From: Geomonas agri
GTDB taxonomy: Bacteria; Desulfobacterota; Desulfuromonadia; Geobacterales; Geobacteraceae
Length of the DNA stretch: 64,000 bases
Direction of reading: 5' to 3'
NCBI RefSeq assembly: GCF_020179605.1
Contig: NZ_JAINZO010000001.1
Location: 1,054,001-1,118,000 of the forward strand
Positions within the stretch are counted from its first letter, which is position 1. The number at the start of each line of letters is the position of its first letter. A program made the translations under genes and the position numbers. The notes beneath the pieces are model-generated. The model saw only the letters and a program-made list of their open reading frames with translations. It was not told the origin of the DNA and did no database searches. Shown here piece by piece: positions 7,840 to 15,856 of the stretch.

Positions 7840-9183
7840 TTGTCCGCAACGAACCACGTTCCGCGCCTGCTGAAACTGGCAGGCCCCATGATACTTTCCA
7901 CCTCCGCCATCACCCTGATGCAGATCGTGGACGCCATCGTCCTTTCCCGGCATTCGAGCGCCGCGGTGGCGGCCATCGGACCGGCCGGCCTGGCGGTAAT
8001 CCTGTTCCAGGGCTTTCTCTTCGGCACCGCCGGCTACGCAGGGACCTTTGTGGCCCACAACCATGGGCGCGGCGACATCGCCGGAGTGCGCAAATCGGCC
8101 TGGCTCGGCATCCACACTGCGCTCGCCTCCGGCGTCCTGGCGCTGGCCGTTGCCTGGCCGATCGGCCAACTCTTTCGTTTGGCGGGGCATACTCCTGACG
8201 TCGCGGGCGACGAGATCAGCTACTTCACCATCTGCATGGCGGGTTCGTTGTTTCCCGTGCTCGGGTCCGCTCTGGCGGGCTGGCTTTCCGGCATCGGGCG
8301 CCCTGCCATCGTCACCGCGGTGACCTTCTGTTCCTTCGTCATCAACGCACTACTCGCCTGGGGGCTGGTGCTGGGGGAGTGGGGCATGCCGCGACTCGGG
8401 ATAACCGGTGCCGCGCTGGCCACCGTCTCGGCCCAGGCCGTGGCCGCGTTACTCTACGCTGCCATCTTCGTCGTCGGCCATGGCTGCTCCGCCCGTAATG
8501 CCCGCCGCCCAGACCGCGTCGAACTCTTCCGTTTCCTGAAACTCGCCATGCCCATGGGACTGCGCATCAGCGGCGAGCTCCTGGCCTGGACCCTGTTCCT
8601 GGTTGTGCTCGGCCGGCTGGGAACCGCCGAACTGGCGGCCTCCAGCATCGCGTTCCGGATCAACGGTATGGCCTTCTTCCCCGCGCTCGGCCTCGGGCAG
8701 GCGGCGGGCATCCTTGTGGGACACGCTCGCGGGGCAGGGGAGGACGACGAGGTCCCGGCCATCGCCTCCCAGTCGCTGCTGGTGTGCGAAGTCTGGATGC
8801 TGGTGATGGCGGTTCTCTTCGCCACGTGCTCCGCTCCACTCATCTCCGTCTTCGCCGGTCATGGCCGGGAGTCTGTCCAGATCATCGAAACCGGTTCCGT
8901 CATCATGAAGTTCGTGGCCTTTTACTGCCTCTTCGATGCCGCCAACGTCATGACCGGCTGCGTGCTCTCCTCCGCCGGCGATACCAATTGGGTCGCCCGT
9001 ACCTTCGTCTATTCCTCCGCTGGCTTCCTGCTTTGCCTGTGGCTGATTGACAGCTTCATGCCCAGCCTTATCGCCGAGTGGACCCTCGGCACTTGTTTCG
9101 TCCTGTTCACCGCCGTTGTCTGGTCGCTGCGCTTTCATTCTGGCGCCTGGAGAACGATCCGGGTGTTGCACGACTCACACTAA
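7840..9183 (+). CDS. MATE family multidrug/cation antiporter
   Basis: A 447-residue integral membrane protein with about 12 hydrophobic helices in two similar halves. The N-terminus (LAGPMILSTSAITLMQIVD) and the second-half repeat (LKLAMPMGLRISGELLAW, then LGLGQAAGILVGHARGA) are typical of NorM/MATE exporters, which use Na+ or H+ gradients to extrude drugs or metabolites. Start chosen at TTG 7840 with AAAGGAAGGG about 7 bases upstream; no ATG is available before the first helix. It appears monocistronic. Substrate unknown. Confidence 0.9.
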   Translation: MSATNHVPRLLKLAGPMILSTSAITLMQIVDAIVLSRHSSAAVAAIGPAGLAVILFQGFLFGTAGYAGTFVAHNHGRGDIAGVRKSAWLGIHTALASGVLALAVAWPIGQLFRLAGHTPDVAGDEISYFTICMAGSLFPVLGSALAGWLSGIGRPAIVTAVTFCSFVINALLAWGLVLGEWGMPRLGITGAALATVSAQAVAALLYAAIFVVGHGCSARNARRPDRVELFRFLKLAMPMGLRISGELLAWTLFLVVLGRLGTAELAASSIAFRINGMAFFPALGLGQAAGILVGHARGAGEDDEVPAIASQSLLVCEVWMLVMAVLFATCSAPLISVFAGHGRESVQIIETGSVIMKFVAFYCLFDAANVMTGCVLSSAGDTNWVARTFVYSSAGFLLCLWLIDSFMPSLIAEWTLGTCFVLFTAVVWSLRFHSGAWRTIRVLHDSH

Positions 9184-9531
9184 GGCTGCCCGGTGCCGTC
9201 AGACTATTCCCTACCTGGCTGCTGTAGAATCTCTCCTGTCCTTACTCCAATCGCCCTCTATCCCCGCTTTTTTGTTCCAGTACTGCGCCACCATTGACAG
9301 CGTGATGCGGTTCTTTGTTTCGTGTATTCAGTAATTTGCACTGTGTGACCTTTTCCTGTTGTCATAGGAGTGAACAAGGCAACACATAAACCTACTTATT
9401 GTGTGTGCAATTAATATAAATTTTGTTGACTGTTTTGGTTATATAAGATACAACCTCACACAAGCATGGATCTGGGGTTTTATACTTTTCCCCGATCCCA
9501 GCACTGAATCGCATCTGGAAAGGAAGCCGCA
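9184..9531. other. intergenic region upstream of cysH
   Basis: Contains no gene. The last 130 bp are AT-rich and hold the probable cysHDN promoter. I found no recognisable riboswitch (no SAM-type conserved core). Confidence 0.4.
9426..9454 (+). promoter_or_regulatory. putative sigma-70 promoter for cysH-cysD-cysN
   Basis: TTGACT (9426-9431), 17-bp spacer, TACAAC (9449-9454). The -35 is near consensus and the -10 matches 4 of 6. It lies in an AT-rich region about 78 bp before the cysH start. Confidence 0.45.
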
Positions 9532-10224
9532 ATGAACGCTGTGCCTGAAATTCCCGCCGACGCAACCGCCCAGGATATCTTGCGCCTCGGCCTTGAAGCC
9601 GCCCAAGGACCGGTGAAGCTCGCCTGCTCCTTCTCGCTGGAGGATGTCGCCATTATCGAACTGGCCAAGGAGGCCGGCCTGGAGATCGGCGTTTTCGCCC
9701 TCGATACCGGCCGGCTCAACGAGGAAACCTACGAGGTCGCCGACGCCATCACCGAGCGATACCGGATCCAGATTGACTGGTTTTTCCCCAAGCATGAAGC
9801 TGTAGAGAAGCTGGAGCGCGAGAAGGGGCTTTTCTCCTTCAGGGAGTCCCTGGAAAACCGCCACGAGTGCTGCCACATCCGTAAGGTGGAACCGCTGGGG
9901 CGCGCGCTGCAGGGCCTGGCCGGCTGGATCACCGGCATGCGCCGCGACCACAACGTCACCCGCACCGACCTGAAGGCCATCGAACTGGACCAGTTGAACG
10001 GCGGCATCCTCAAACTCAACCCACTGCTGGACTGGAGCGAGGCCCAGCTCCTGGAGTTCGTCAAGGAGCGCCGCCTGCCGCAGAACCGCCTCCTGAAGCA
10101 AGGCTACCGCTCCATCGGCTGCGCCCCTTGTACTAGGGCGGTTCAGCCCGGCGAGGACGCCCGCGCTGGCCGTTGGTGGTGGGAGAACCCTGAGCACAAG
10201 GAGTGTGGCCTGCACCGCAGGTAA
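9532..10224 (+). CDS. cysH: adenylylsulfate (APS) reductase, assimilatory
   Basis: Reduces APS (or PAPS) to sulfite in the cytoplasm for cysteine synthesis. 230 residues. The iron-sulfur type is indicated by the Cys pair at 113-114 (HECCHIRK) and CAPC at 197-200, the four [4Fe-4S] ligands of APS-using enzymes. The catalytic C-terminal motif is KECGLH (Cys225). The N-terminal PAPS-reductase fold is seen in LACSFSLEDVAIIELA and FALDTGRLNEETYE. An AAAGGAAG ribosome-binding site precedes the ATG. It leads the cysH-cysD-cysN cluster; no cysC kinase is present, which agrees with APS rather than PAPS as substrate. Confidence 0.93.
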   Translation: MNAVPEIPADATAQDILRLGLEAAQGPVKLACSFSLEDVAIIELAKEAGLEIGVFALDTGRLNEETYEVADAITERYRIQIDWFFPKHEAVEKLEREKGLFSFRESLENRHECCHIRKVEPLGRALQGLAGWITGMRRDHNVTRTDLKAIELDQLNGGILKLNPLLDWSEAQLLEFVKERRLPQNRLLKQGYRSIGCAPCTRAVQPGEDARAGRWWWENPEHKECGLHRR

Positions 10225-10292
10225 CAGGGTAGGGGACGACGCGCCCGGCGCTGATAAGCTCCGGCACACGAAGATCGATACGGGATAACGCC

Positions 10293-11198
10293 ATGAAGAA
10301 AAATCTGACCCATCTGCAGCAACTCGAAGCCGAAAGCATCCACATCATCCGCGAGGTGGTGGCCGAGTTCGACAACCCGGTGATGCTCTACTCCATCGGC
10401 AAGGATTCCGCGGTGATGCTGCACTTGGCCCGCAAGGCCTTTTACCCGGCACCGCCGCCTTTCCCGCTGTTGCACGTCGACACCACCTGGAAATTCCGCG
10501 ACATGATCGAGTTCCGCGGCCGCATGGCAAAGGAGTCCGGCATGGAACTGCTGGTGCATGTGAACGAGGACGGGGTGAAAAAGGGGGTCTCTCCCTTCAC
10601 CCACGGCTCCGCGCTCTACACCGACGTGATGAAGACTGAGGGGCTTAAGCAGGCTCTCGACAAGTATAAGTTCGACGCGGCCTTTGGCGGTGCACGCCGC
10701 GACGAGGAGAAGTCCCGCGCCAAGGAGCGCATCTTCTCCTTCAGGAGCGCCAATCACCGCTGGGACCCGAAGAACCAGCGCCCCGAACTCTGGAGTTTGT
10801 ACAATACCCGCGTCAAGCCGGGCGAGAGCATCCGCGTCTTCCCGCTCTCCAACTGGACCGAACTGGACATCTGGCAGTACATCCACCTGGAAGAGATACC
10901 CATAGTGCCGCTTTACTATGCGGCGGAGCGTCCCGTGGTTGAGCGTGACGGCATGCTGATCATGGTCGACGACGACCGGCTGGAATTGCAACCGGGCGAG
11001 AAGGTCGAGTACAAGTCGGTCCGCTTCCGCACTTTGGGCTGCTATCCGCTCACCGGCGCGGTCGAGTCAGAGGCCGACACGCTCCCCGAGATCATCCAGG
11101 AAATGCTGCTTACCCGCACCTCCGAGCGCCAGGGGCGCCTGATCGACCACGACCAGGCCGGTTCGATGGAGAAGAAGAAACAGGAAGGATACTTCTAA
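10293..11198 (+). CDS. cysD: sulfate adenylyltransferase subunit 2
   Basis: Small catalytic subunit of ATP sulfurylase, which makes APS from sulfate and ATP together with CysN. 301 residues, the family's usual length. The PP-loop motif is seen in [19 protein letters not shown] near residue 30, followed by [17 protein letters not shown] and the conserved [17 protein letters not shown] block. The C-terminus [18 protein letters not shown] is also typical. The gene is 68 bp after cysH, and its last base overlaps the A of the cysN start codon, so translation is coupled. Confidence 0.96.
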   Translation: MKKNLTHLQQLEAESIHIIREVVAEFDNPVMLYSIGKDSAVMLHLARKAFYPAPPPFPLLHVDTTWKFRDMIEFRGRMAKESGMELLVHVNEDGVKKGVSPFTHGSALYTDVMKTEGLKQALDKYKFDAAFGGARRDEEKSRAKERIFSFRSANHRWDPKNQRPELWSLYNTRVKPGESIRVFPLSNWTELDIWQYIHLEEIPIVPLYYAAERPVVERDGMLIMVDDDRLELQPGEKVEYKSVRFRTLGCYPLTGAVESEADTLPEIIQEMLLTRTSERQGRLIDHDQAGSMEKKKQEGYF

Positions 11199-12850
11199 TG
11201 GCACATCAATCAGAACTGATCGAGAAAGATATCCTTGCCTACCTGAAGAGCCAGGAGGAGAAGTCGTTGCTTCGCTTCATCACCTGCGGCAGCGTGGATG
11301 ACGGCAAGAGCACCCTGATCGGGCGCCTGTTGTGGGATTCCAAGATGGTCTTCGAGGACCAGTTGGCTGCGCTCGAGGCGGACAGCAAGAAAGTGGGGAC
11401 CCAGGGGGGCGCCATCGACTATGCGCTCCTTCTAGACGGGCTGCAGGCCGAGCGTGAGCAGGGCATCACCATCGACGTCGCCTACCGCTTCTTCTCCACC
11501 GCCCGCAGGAAGTTCATCGTGGCCGACACCCCGGGACACGAGCAGTACACCCGCAACATGGTGACCGGCGCCTCGACGGCCAAGGTGGCCGTGATCCTGG
11601 TCGACGCGCGCAAGGGGCTCTTGACCCAGACCCGCCGGCACAGCTTCCTGGTTTCCCTGGTTGGCATCAAGCACGTCGTCCTGGCCATCAACAAGATGGA
11701 CCTGATCGACTACGACGAGGAGAAGTTCCGCGCCATCGAGGCGGACTACCGCGAGTTCGCCGCGCCGCTAGGGTTCACCAGCATCACCGCGCTCCCGATT
11801 TCCGCGCTGAACGGCGACAACATCATCGACAAGAGCGGCGAGACCCCGTGGTACCAAGGACCGACCTTGATGCACTTCCTGGAGACGGTGCAGGTCGAGG
11901 ACGACCGCGACGAGCAGCCGTTCCGCCTCCCGGTGCAGTGGGTGAACCGTCCCAACCTCGACTTCCGCGGTTTCTGCGGCACCGTCGCCTCCGGCACCGT
12001 CCGTCCCGGCGACGAGATCCGGGTCGCCTCCTCGGGCCAGACCAGCAAGGTCGCCCGCATCGTCACCTTCAACGGCGACCTGGATGAGGCGGTGGCGGGG
12101 CAGGCGGTGACGCTCACCCTGGAGGACGAGATCGACATCAGCCGCGGGGACATGCTGACCCGTCCCGAGGCGCCGCCGCTCTACACCAGGCATCCTGAGG
12201 CACACTTGGTCTGGATGCACGACGAGCCGCTGCAGCCTGGCCAGCTTTACCTGGTGAAGACGGCAACCGGCGTGACGCCGGGCCGGGTGACCGCAGTGCA
12301 ATACGCGGTGGACGTGAACACGTTGGAGCAGAAGCTGGTGAGCACCCTGGGGCTGAACGAGATCGGCCTGGCGCGCATCGAGCTGGACCGCCCGGTGTCC
12401 TTCGACCCGTACGGCACCAACCGTGACACCGGCAGTTTCATCCTCATCGACCGTTTCACCAACGCGACCGTGGCGGCGGGGATGGTGCTGAACGCTCCCG
12501 ACGAGTCGCAGCGGGCGCACCTCTCGGCGGGCGAGAGTAACCCATGGGCTCCGCGGCATATCACCCTCGACGCGGTGGCCGCGACCAACCTGAACCTGGT
12601 CGATTTGACCGAAGAGAAGGGGCTTTTTATCCTCGATCTCGCCCAGAGCATCCATGATTATCTGGGCAAGGGAAACCGCATCCTGATCAGGCTGCGCGAT
12701 CTGTCACAACTGGAGCCGGTGGCGCAGCTGGCCTACGACCATGAGCTTGCCTTTGAATTTGACCGAAGCGGTGACGGTGTGAGCATCCTGCTCTTCAAGC
12801 GCGGAACGACGCCGGCAAAAGGGTACGGTGACGACGGCACCGGCATCTAG
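11198..12850 (+). CDS. cysN: sulfate adenylyltransferase subunit 1 (GTPase)
   Basis: Regulatory GTPase subunit of ATP sulfurylase. GTP-hydrolysis motifs are clear: [16 protein letters not shown] (P-loop), [13 protein letters not shown] (switch II) and AINKMDL (NKxD). EF-Tu-like barrels 2 and 3 follow. At 550 residues it is somewhat longer than the usual 470-ish of E. coli CysN. The extra C-terminal 75-80 residues do not contain a P-loop, so this is not a CysN-CysC fusion. The start overlaps the end of cysD by one base. A terminator follows 13 bp after the stop. Confidence 0.95.
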   Translation: MAHQSELIEKDILAYLKSQEEKSLLRFITCGSVDDGKSTLIGRLLWDSKMVFEDQLAALEADSKKVGTQGGAIDYALLLDGLQAEREQGITIDVAYRFFSTARRKFIVADTPGHEQYTRNMVTGASTAKVAVILVDARKGLLTQTRRHSFLVSLVGIKHVVLAINKMDLIDYDEEKFRAIEADYREFAAPLGFTSITALPISALNGDNIIDKSGETPWYQGPTLMHFLETVQVEDDRDEQPFRLPVQWVNRPNLDFRGFCGTVASGTVRPGDEIRVASSGQTSKVARIVTFNGDLDEAVAGQAVTLTLEDEIDISRGDMLTRPEAPPLYTRHPEAHLVWMHDEPLQPGQLYLVKTATGVTPGRVTAVQYAVDVNTLEQKLVSTLGLNEIGLARIELDRPVSFDPYGTNRDTGSFILIDRFTNATVAAGMVLNAPDESQRAHLSAGESNPWAPRHITLDAVAATNLNLVDLTEEKGLFILDLAQSIHDYLGKGNRILIRLRDLSQLEPVAQLAYDHELAFEFDRSGDGVSILLFKRGTTPAKGYGDDGTGI

Positions 12851-12862
12851 CCAGAACAAACC

Positions 12863-12898
12863 AAAGGCCAAGGGGCGGCTGCTCCTTGGCCTTTTTTG
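12863..12898 (+). terminator. terminator of the cysHDN cluster
   Basis: Stem AAGGCCAAGG / CCTTGGCCTT followed by a run of T residues. Confidence 0.88.
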
Positions 12899-12934
12899 TT
12901 GTAGCAAGTGAACCCTTCCGAGACCGACCAGGTG

Positions 12935-13423
12935 CTAAAGCTTGGTGAGATAGGCGTCCCTGGTCAGCCAGAGCTCTTCCATCCGGTACATGTGCCAGTG
13001 ATCGTGCATGAGGATGTGCCTAGTGAGGATGTAAAGCGAGTACGCCTCGTATTCCGGGTGCGTCCCGGTCCTGCACCACGTTGTTTCGTCCAGTCCTTTC
13101 AGCAGTTCCAACTGCTTCACCCTGCAGGTGGTGAACTGGTCCAGAGCCGTCGTTATTTCCAACCGCGACGGAGTGTCAGGTTCCTCTTCCCCTTGTCCTG
13201 GAAGGTATGGGATGAATTGGGGATGCTCCTCCTTCAAAAAACGGTCGATCCTCTGTAGCAGCATGGGCTGTACCTCGGCGAGGTGGTTGACGTGCTCGGC
13301 TATGGTCCAGAAGCCGTCACCCCTCCGTAGATCCAGTTTCTGCTCCGGAATGGTTGCCACGAACTGCGACAGGATGCTGGGCGTCCTTTTGAGGCCGTCG
13401 AGCAGATCGGGGATGTCGCGCAT
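12935..13423 (-). CDS. DinB/YfiT-like four-helix metal-binding protein
   Basis: A 162-residue protein of the DinB-like superfamily: four-helix bundle with a metal site made of three His. Helix-borne His are visible in AEHVNHLAE (near residue 42) and in RHILMHDHWHMYRME (near 145). Start chosen at ATG 13423, with AAAGGAG 6 bases upstream, rather than the GTG five codons earlier that lies over the ribosome-binding site. Members act as thiol-dependent transferases or are uncharacterised; the substrate cannot be told here. It is convergent with cysN and shares the 12.9-kb intergenic space. Confidence 0.8.
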   Translation of the reverse strand: MRDIPDLLDGLKRTPSILSQFVATIPEQKLDLRRGDGFWTIAEHVNHLAEVQPMLLQRIDRFLKEEHPQFIPYLPGQGEEEPDTPSRLEITTALDQFTTCRVKQLELLKGLDETTWCRTGTHPEYEAYSLYILTRHILMHDHWHMYRMEELWLTRDAYLTKL

Positions 13424-13536
13424 TGCTTCTCCTTTCACGCCGTGTCTTACGCCTACTGCTGGCGCATGTGTTTACTTCATTGAGTTTCCCTTTAAACGGT
13501 ACTAGATACTGCCGCAATGAGCAACTTTGTTATGCA

Positions 13537-13629
13537 AGTGCCCACCGGGTCTGTGTTGGCTGCCATCAGCCCGAGGCCCGCACGATGGAAGGTCCCGTCC
13601 CCTGCGAAGGGTGCCACCAGACCCTCTGA
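13537..13629 (+). pseudogene. C-terminal fragment of a multiheme c-type cytochrome
   Basis: The frame ending with TGA at 13629 reads CYASAHRVCVGCHQPEA, then GPVPCEGCHQTL. Two CxxCH heme motifs, at 13552-13566 and 13603-13617, with an upstream His (AHRVC), are the standard end of c3/c7-type cytochromes. No signal peptide or start with a ribosome-binding site precedes it; upstream the frame runs into the promoter side of the DinB-like gene. It is a truncated relic of about 30 codons. Confidence 0.65.
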
Positions 13630-13670
13630 ATCAGGCGTAAACCAAAAAGGATCGAATTGATCTTTTTATG

Positions 13671-13700
13671 TTGACTTGTACCGCCGCTGCGGTGTATGAG
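13671..13700 (+). promoter_or_regulatory. putative promoter of a short structured transcript
   Basis: TTGACT (13671-13676), 18-bp spacer, TATGAG (13695-13700). It points toward the small ORF at 13736 and the terminator at 13831. Confidence 0.4.
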
Positions 13701-13735
13701 TAGATAACTTCTATTTCGGGAAAGGAGATCAGGCT

Positions 13736-13798
13736 ATGTGGACCTCTAAGTTTGCTATTCGCCCTGTATCGCACTGCAAAGAAGGTTGCAGAATTTAG
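13736..13798 (+). CDS. 20-codon ORF with ribosome-binding site, overlapping RNA hairpins
   Basis: ATG at 13736 is preceded by AAAGGAG (13721-13727). It encodes 20 residues starting MWTSKFAI and ending HCKEGCRI before TAG at 13796. Both Cys codons lie in the two arms of a 6-bp hairpin (13774-13779 / 13786-13791). The stop codon overlaps a second 9-bp hairpin (13798-13806 / 13811-13819, one G-U pair, loop TAGC). A terminator follows at 13831. This is the layout of a leader peptide or of a short structured RNA, but the next gene on this strand is more than 1 kb away. It may not be translated. Confidence 0.4.
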   Translation: MWTSKFAIRPVSHCKEGCRI

Positions 13799-13830
13799 CC
13801 CGTCTCTAGCGAGGCGGGCGTCCCTTACCC

Positions 13831-13862
13831 AAAGAGCTCCGGCAGCGATGCCGGGGCTCTTT
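13831..13862. terminator. bidirectional terminator
   Basis: Stem AAAGAGCTCCGGCA / TGCCGGGGCTCTTT with loop GCGA. Its A/T-flanked ends let it work for the plus-strand short transcript and for the minus-strand yeiH-like gene that ends at 13879. Confidence 0.75.
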
Positions 13863-13878
13863 GTATTCGTGGTCCAGG

Positions 13879-14811
13879 TCATGCGATCCCGATCGCCAAT
13901 AACGCGGCCAAAGTTACGCAGCTTACTGCGACCCAGAGCGTCACACCTTGCAGCATGGGACGCAATCCCACCCTCCTGAACACTTCCCGGCTTAGTCCCA
14001 GCCCCACCAAGAACAAAGAAATCTTGAGACAATGTGTGGCTAACGCCGCGACGTGGTCCCACTGTGGCCCGTATGCCGGTAGAGCGGTCCTGATAGTTGC
14101 CGCAAGAAGAAACCCGATGATGAACAGGGGGATGCTGATCCTCTCCCTCGATCCCCTCAACAGCGCAAAGCCAAGCACGACCGGCGTGATCCAGATGGCT
14201 CGGGCCAATTTGACGGTGGTGCCGACCTTCAGTGCCTGAACCCCATAGGCGGAAGCGGCACCGACGACGCTACTGGTATCGTGGATGGCGAGGCCGGCCC
14301 AGGTTCCGAAGACGCCCTGCGGGAGCCCGAGCAGGTGTCCGATGAGAGGGAAAACCAGCAACGCGATGGCATTGAGGGTGAAGACAGTGCCGAGCGCGAC
14401 TGCCGTCTCGTCGTCTTTGGCATCAATCACCGGTGCCATCGCTGCTATGGCGCTGCCGCCGCAGATGGCGGTTCCGGCGGAAATGAGTATCGAGGTGTTA
14501 CTGCCGGTGCCAAAGAGTTTCCCCAGCAGGTAGCCCACGGCGAGCGTACAGCTGATCCCGACGATGGTGTAGAGCAGGTTTGCCCTCCCTGTCTGCAGTA
14601 CTTCACCTATCTCCAGTCCGAAGCCCAGCCCCACTACGGAAAGCTGCAGGGTGATCTTGCTCAACCGCGCCGTGCGCGTCAGCCATGGATTCCCGAACAC
14701 CAGGGCATACGCTATCCCTAATGCGAGTGCGACTCCTGTGCCGCTCCCTGGTGCGGCGGCTGCTATCAGCATCAATCCCAAGACGACGATCCGAACTTCT
14801 ACCCTCTGCAT
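13879..14811 (-). CDS. yeiH: YeiH family putative sulfate/sulfite exporter
   Basis: A 310-residue integral membrane protein of the UPF0324/YeiH family with about ten hydrophobic helices. Family blocks visible: VSVGLG-like VVGLGFGLEIGEVLQ, then LFGTGSNTSILISAGTAICGGSAIAAMAPVI, and FGTWAGLAIHDTSSVVGAA. Members are annotated as putative sulfate exporters and have been linked to sulfite. Start chosen at ATG 14811 with GGAGGGG upstream; the TTG four codons earlier overlaps that site. It is divergent from a LysR regulator, the same pairing as E. coli yeiE-yeiH, and lies near sulfate-assimilation genes, so a role in sulfite homeostasis is plausible. Confidence 0.88.
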   Translation of the reverse strand: MQRVEVRIVVLGLMLIAAAAPGSGTGVALALGIAYALVFGNPWLTRTARLSKITLQLSVVGLGFGLEIGEVLQTGRANLLYTIVGISCTLAVGYLLGKLFGTGSNTSILISAGTAICGGSAIAAMAPVIDAKDDETAVALGTVFTLNAIALLVFPLIGHLLGLPQGVFGTWAGLAIHDTSSVVGAASAYGVQALKVGTTVKLARAIWITPVVLGFALLRGSRERISIPLFIIGFLLAATIRTALPAYGPQWDHVAALATHCLKISLFLVGLGLSREVFRRVGLRPMLQGVTLWVAVSCVTLAALLAIGIA

Positions 14812-14881
14812 TGTCCCCTCCAATATGTGGAAATCATGGTTGGATCATATCGCTATTGCTATATAAATAAAAATGAGTAAT

Positions 14882-14905
14882 ATAATTTTTTTGGATCAAA
14901 ATTAT
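14882..14905. promoter_or_regulatory. perfect inverted repeat between yeiH and the LysR gene, candidate operator
   Basis: ATAATTTT (14882-14889) and AAAATTAT (14898-14905) form a perfect 8-8-8 dyad in an AT-rich divergent promoter region, 19 bp before the LysR start. LysR boxes are dyads of the T-N11-A form, so this is a reasonable autoregulatory site. Confidence 0.45.
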
Positions 14906-14923
14906 TTATGAAGTGGTGCGGTC

Positions 14924-15814
14924 ATGGCTATTACGCTGAGGCAGTTGGAGATCTTCGAGAAAGTTGCGATGTGCGGGCAGGTGACGCAAGCGAGCAATCA
15001 ACTGCTCTTGACGCAGTCTGCGGTCAGCATGGCGCTCGCGGAACTGGAGCGGTTGTCGGGGGCGCCGCTCTTCGAGCGTTCCGGGCGGCGGCTCTATTTA
15101 AACGATCGCGGTCGGCAGTTGCTCCCCGAGGCCCGGGAGGTGCTGGCAAGGGTGCACAGGATAGAGAGGTTCCTGGAGGAATCGATCGGGACCCCGACGG
15201 GAACGCTGGTAGTCGGTGCGAGCACTACCATCGGCAATTACCTCCTTCCTGCAATGGTCGGCGAGTTCTCGCGTCTCTACCCTGGCGCCAAGGCTCTTTT
15301 GCAGGTGGGCAACGCGCTCCAGGTAGAGCAGGGGGTCGAGGCGGGCGAGCTGGATCTCGGGTTAATCGAAGGGCTGCAGCACCTCCCGTCCCTCGAGGCC
15401 TCCCCTTGGCGGCGGGATGAATTGGTGTTGATCGTGGGGAAGGATCACCCTTGGGCATCGCTGGGGCGAGCGACGCCGGACATGCTGAAGGATGCGGCCT
15501 GGATCATGAGGGAAACGGGATCCGGCACCCGGGAGATTTTTGAAGCCGCCATGGAGAGGGCAGGGGTGAGCTACGCGGTGGCTCTTGAACTGGGGCACAC
15601 GGAGGCGATCAAGAAGGCGGTGGAAGCTGGGTTAGGGGTAGGGTGCATCTCGCGCATGGCCGTGCAACGTGAGCTCGACCAGGGATGGCTGTACGAGGTG
15701 GCCAATCCGGTCGACCTGCAGCGAACCCTGTTGATCGTAACCAGGAAAAACGACTATCGCAGCGCCTTGTTCAAGGCTTTCCTGGATCTGCTGGAAAACA
15801 ATAAAGAGCTTTAG
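14924..15814 (+). CDS. LysR family transcriptional regulator (YeiE-like)
   Basis: A 296-residue regulator. The N-terminal winged helix-turn-helix is seen in LRQLEIFEKVAMCGQVTQASNQLLLTQSAVS-type sequence (residues 4-35), followed by ALFERSGRRLYLNDRGRQLL-like wing residues. The effector domain (about 90-296) has the family's periplasmic-binding fold, with ASTTIGNYLLPAMVGEF at its start. Divergent from the exporter gene with 112 bp between the starts, it probably controls that gene and itself. The co-effector may be sulfite or cysteine-related by analogy with YeiE; that is inference. The ribosome-binding site is weak. Confidence 0.9.
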   Translation: MAITLRQLEIFEKVAMCGQVTQASNQLLLTQSAVSMALAELERLSGAPLFERSGRRLYLNDRGRQLLPEAREVLARVHRIERFLEESIGTPTGTLVVGASTTIGNYLLPAMVGEFSRLYPGAKALLQVGNALQVEQGVEAGELDLGLIEGLQHLPSLEASPWRRDELVLIVGKDHPWASLGRATPDMLKDAAWIMRETGSGTREIFEAAMERAGVSYAVALELGHTEAIKKAVEAGLGVGCISRMAVQRELDQGWLYEVANPVDLQRTLLIVTRKNDYRSALFKAFLDLLENNKEL

Positions 15815-15856
15815 ACTAAGGATAGGGGTGAGCCGCCGCTCCTCGCCCTGGGACTT

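Noticed and set aside
11198-12850. CysN-CysC (APS kinase) fusion
   Set aside because: The protein is longer than E. coli CysN but the extra C-terminal part lacks a Walker A motif, and the partner CysH has the APS-type iron-sulfur Cys.
12908-13258. 116-codon plus-strand frame opposite the DinB-like gene
   Set aside because: No ribosome-binding site, antisense to a gene with conserved metal-binding His.
13700-13866. Cyclic-di-GMP (GEMM) or other known riboswitch
   Set aside because: The conserved GEMM sequence elements are absent and the strand has no gene downstream to regulate.
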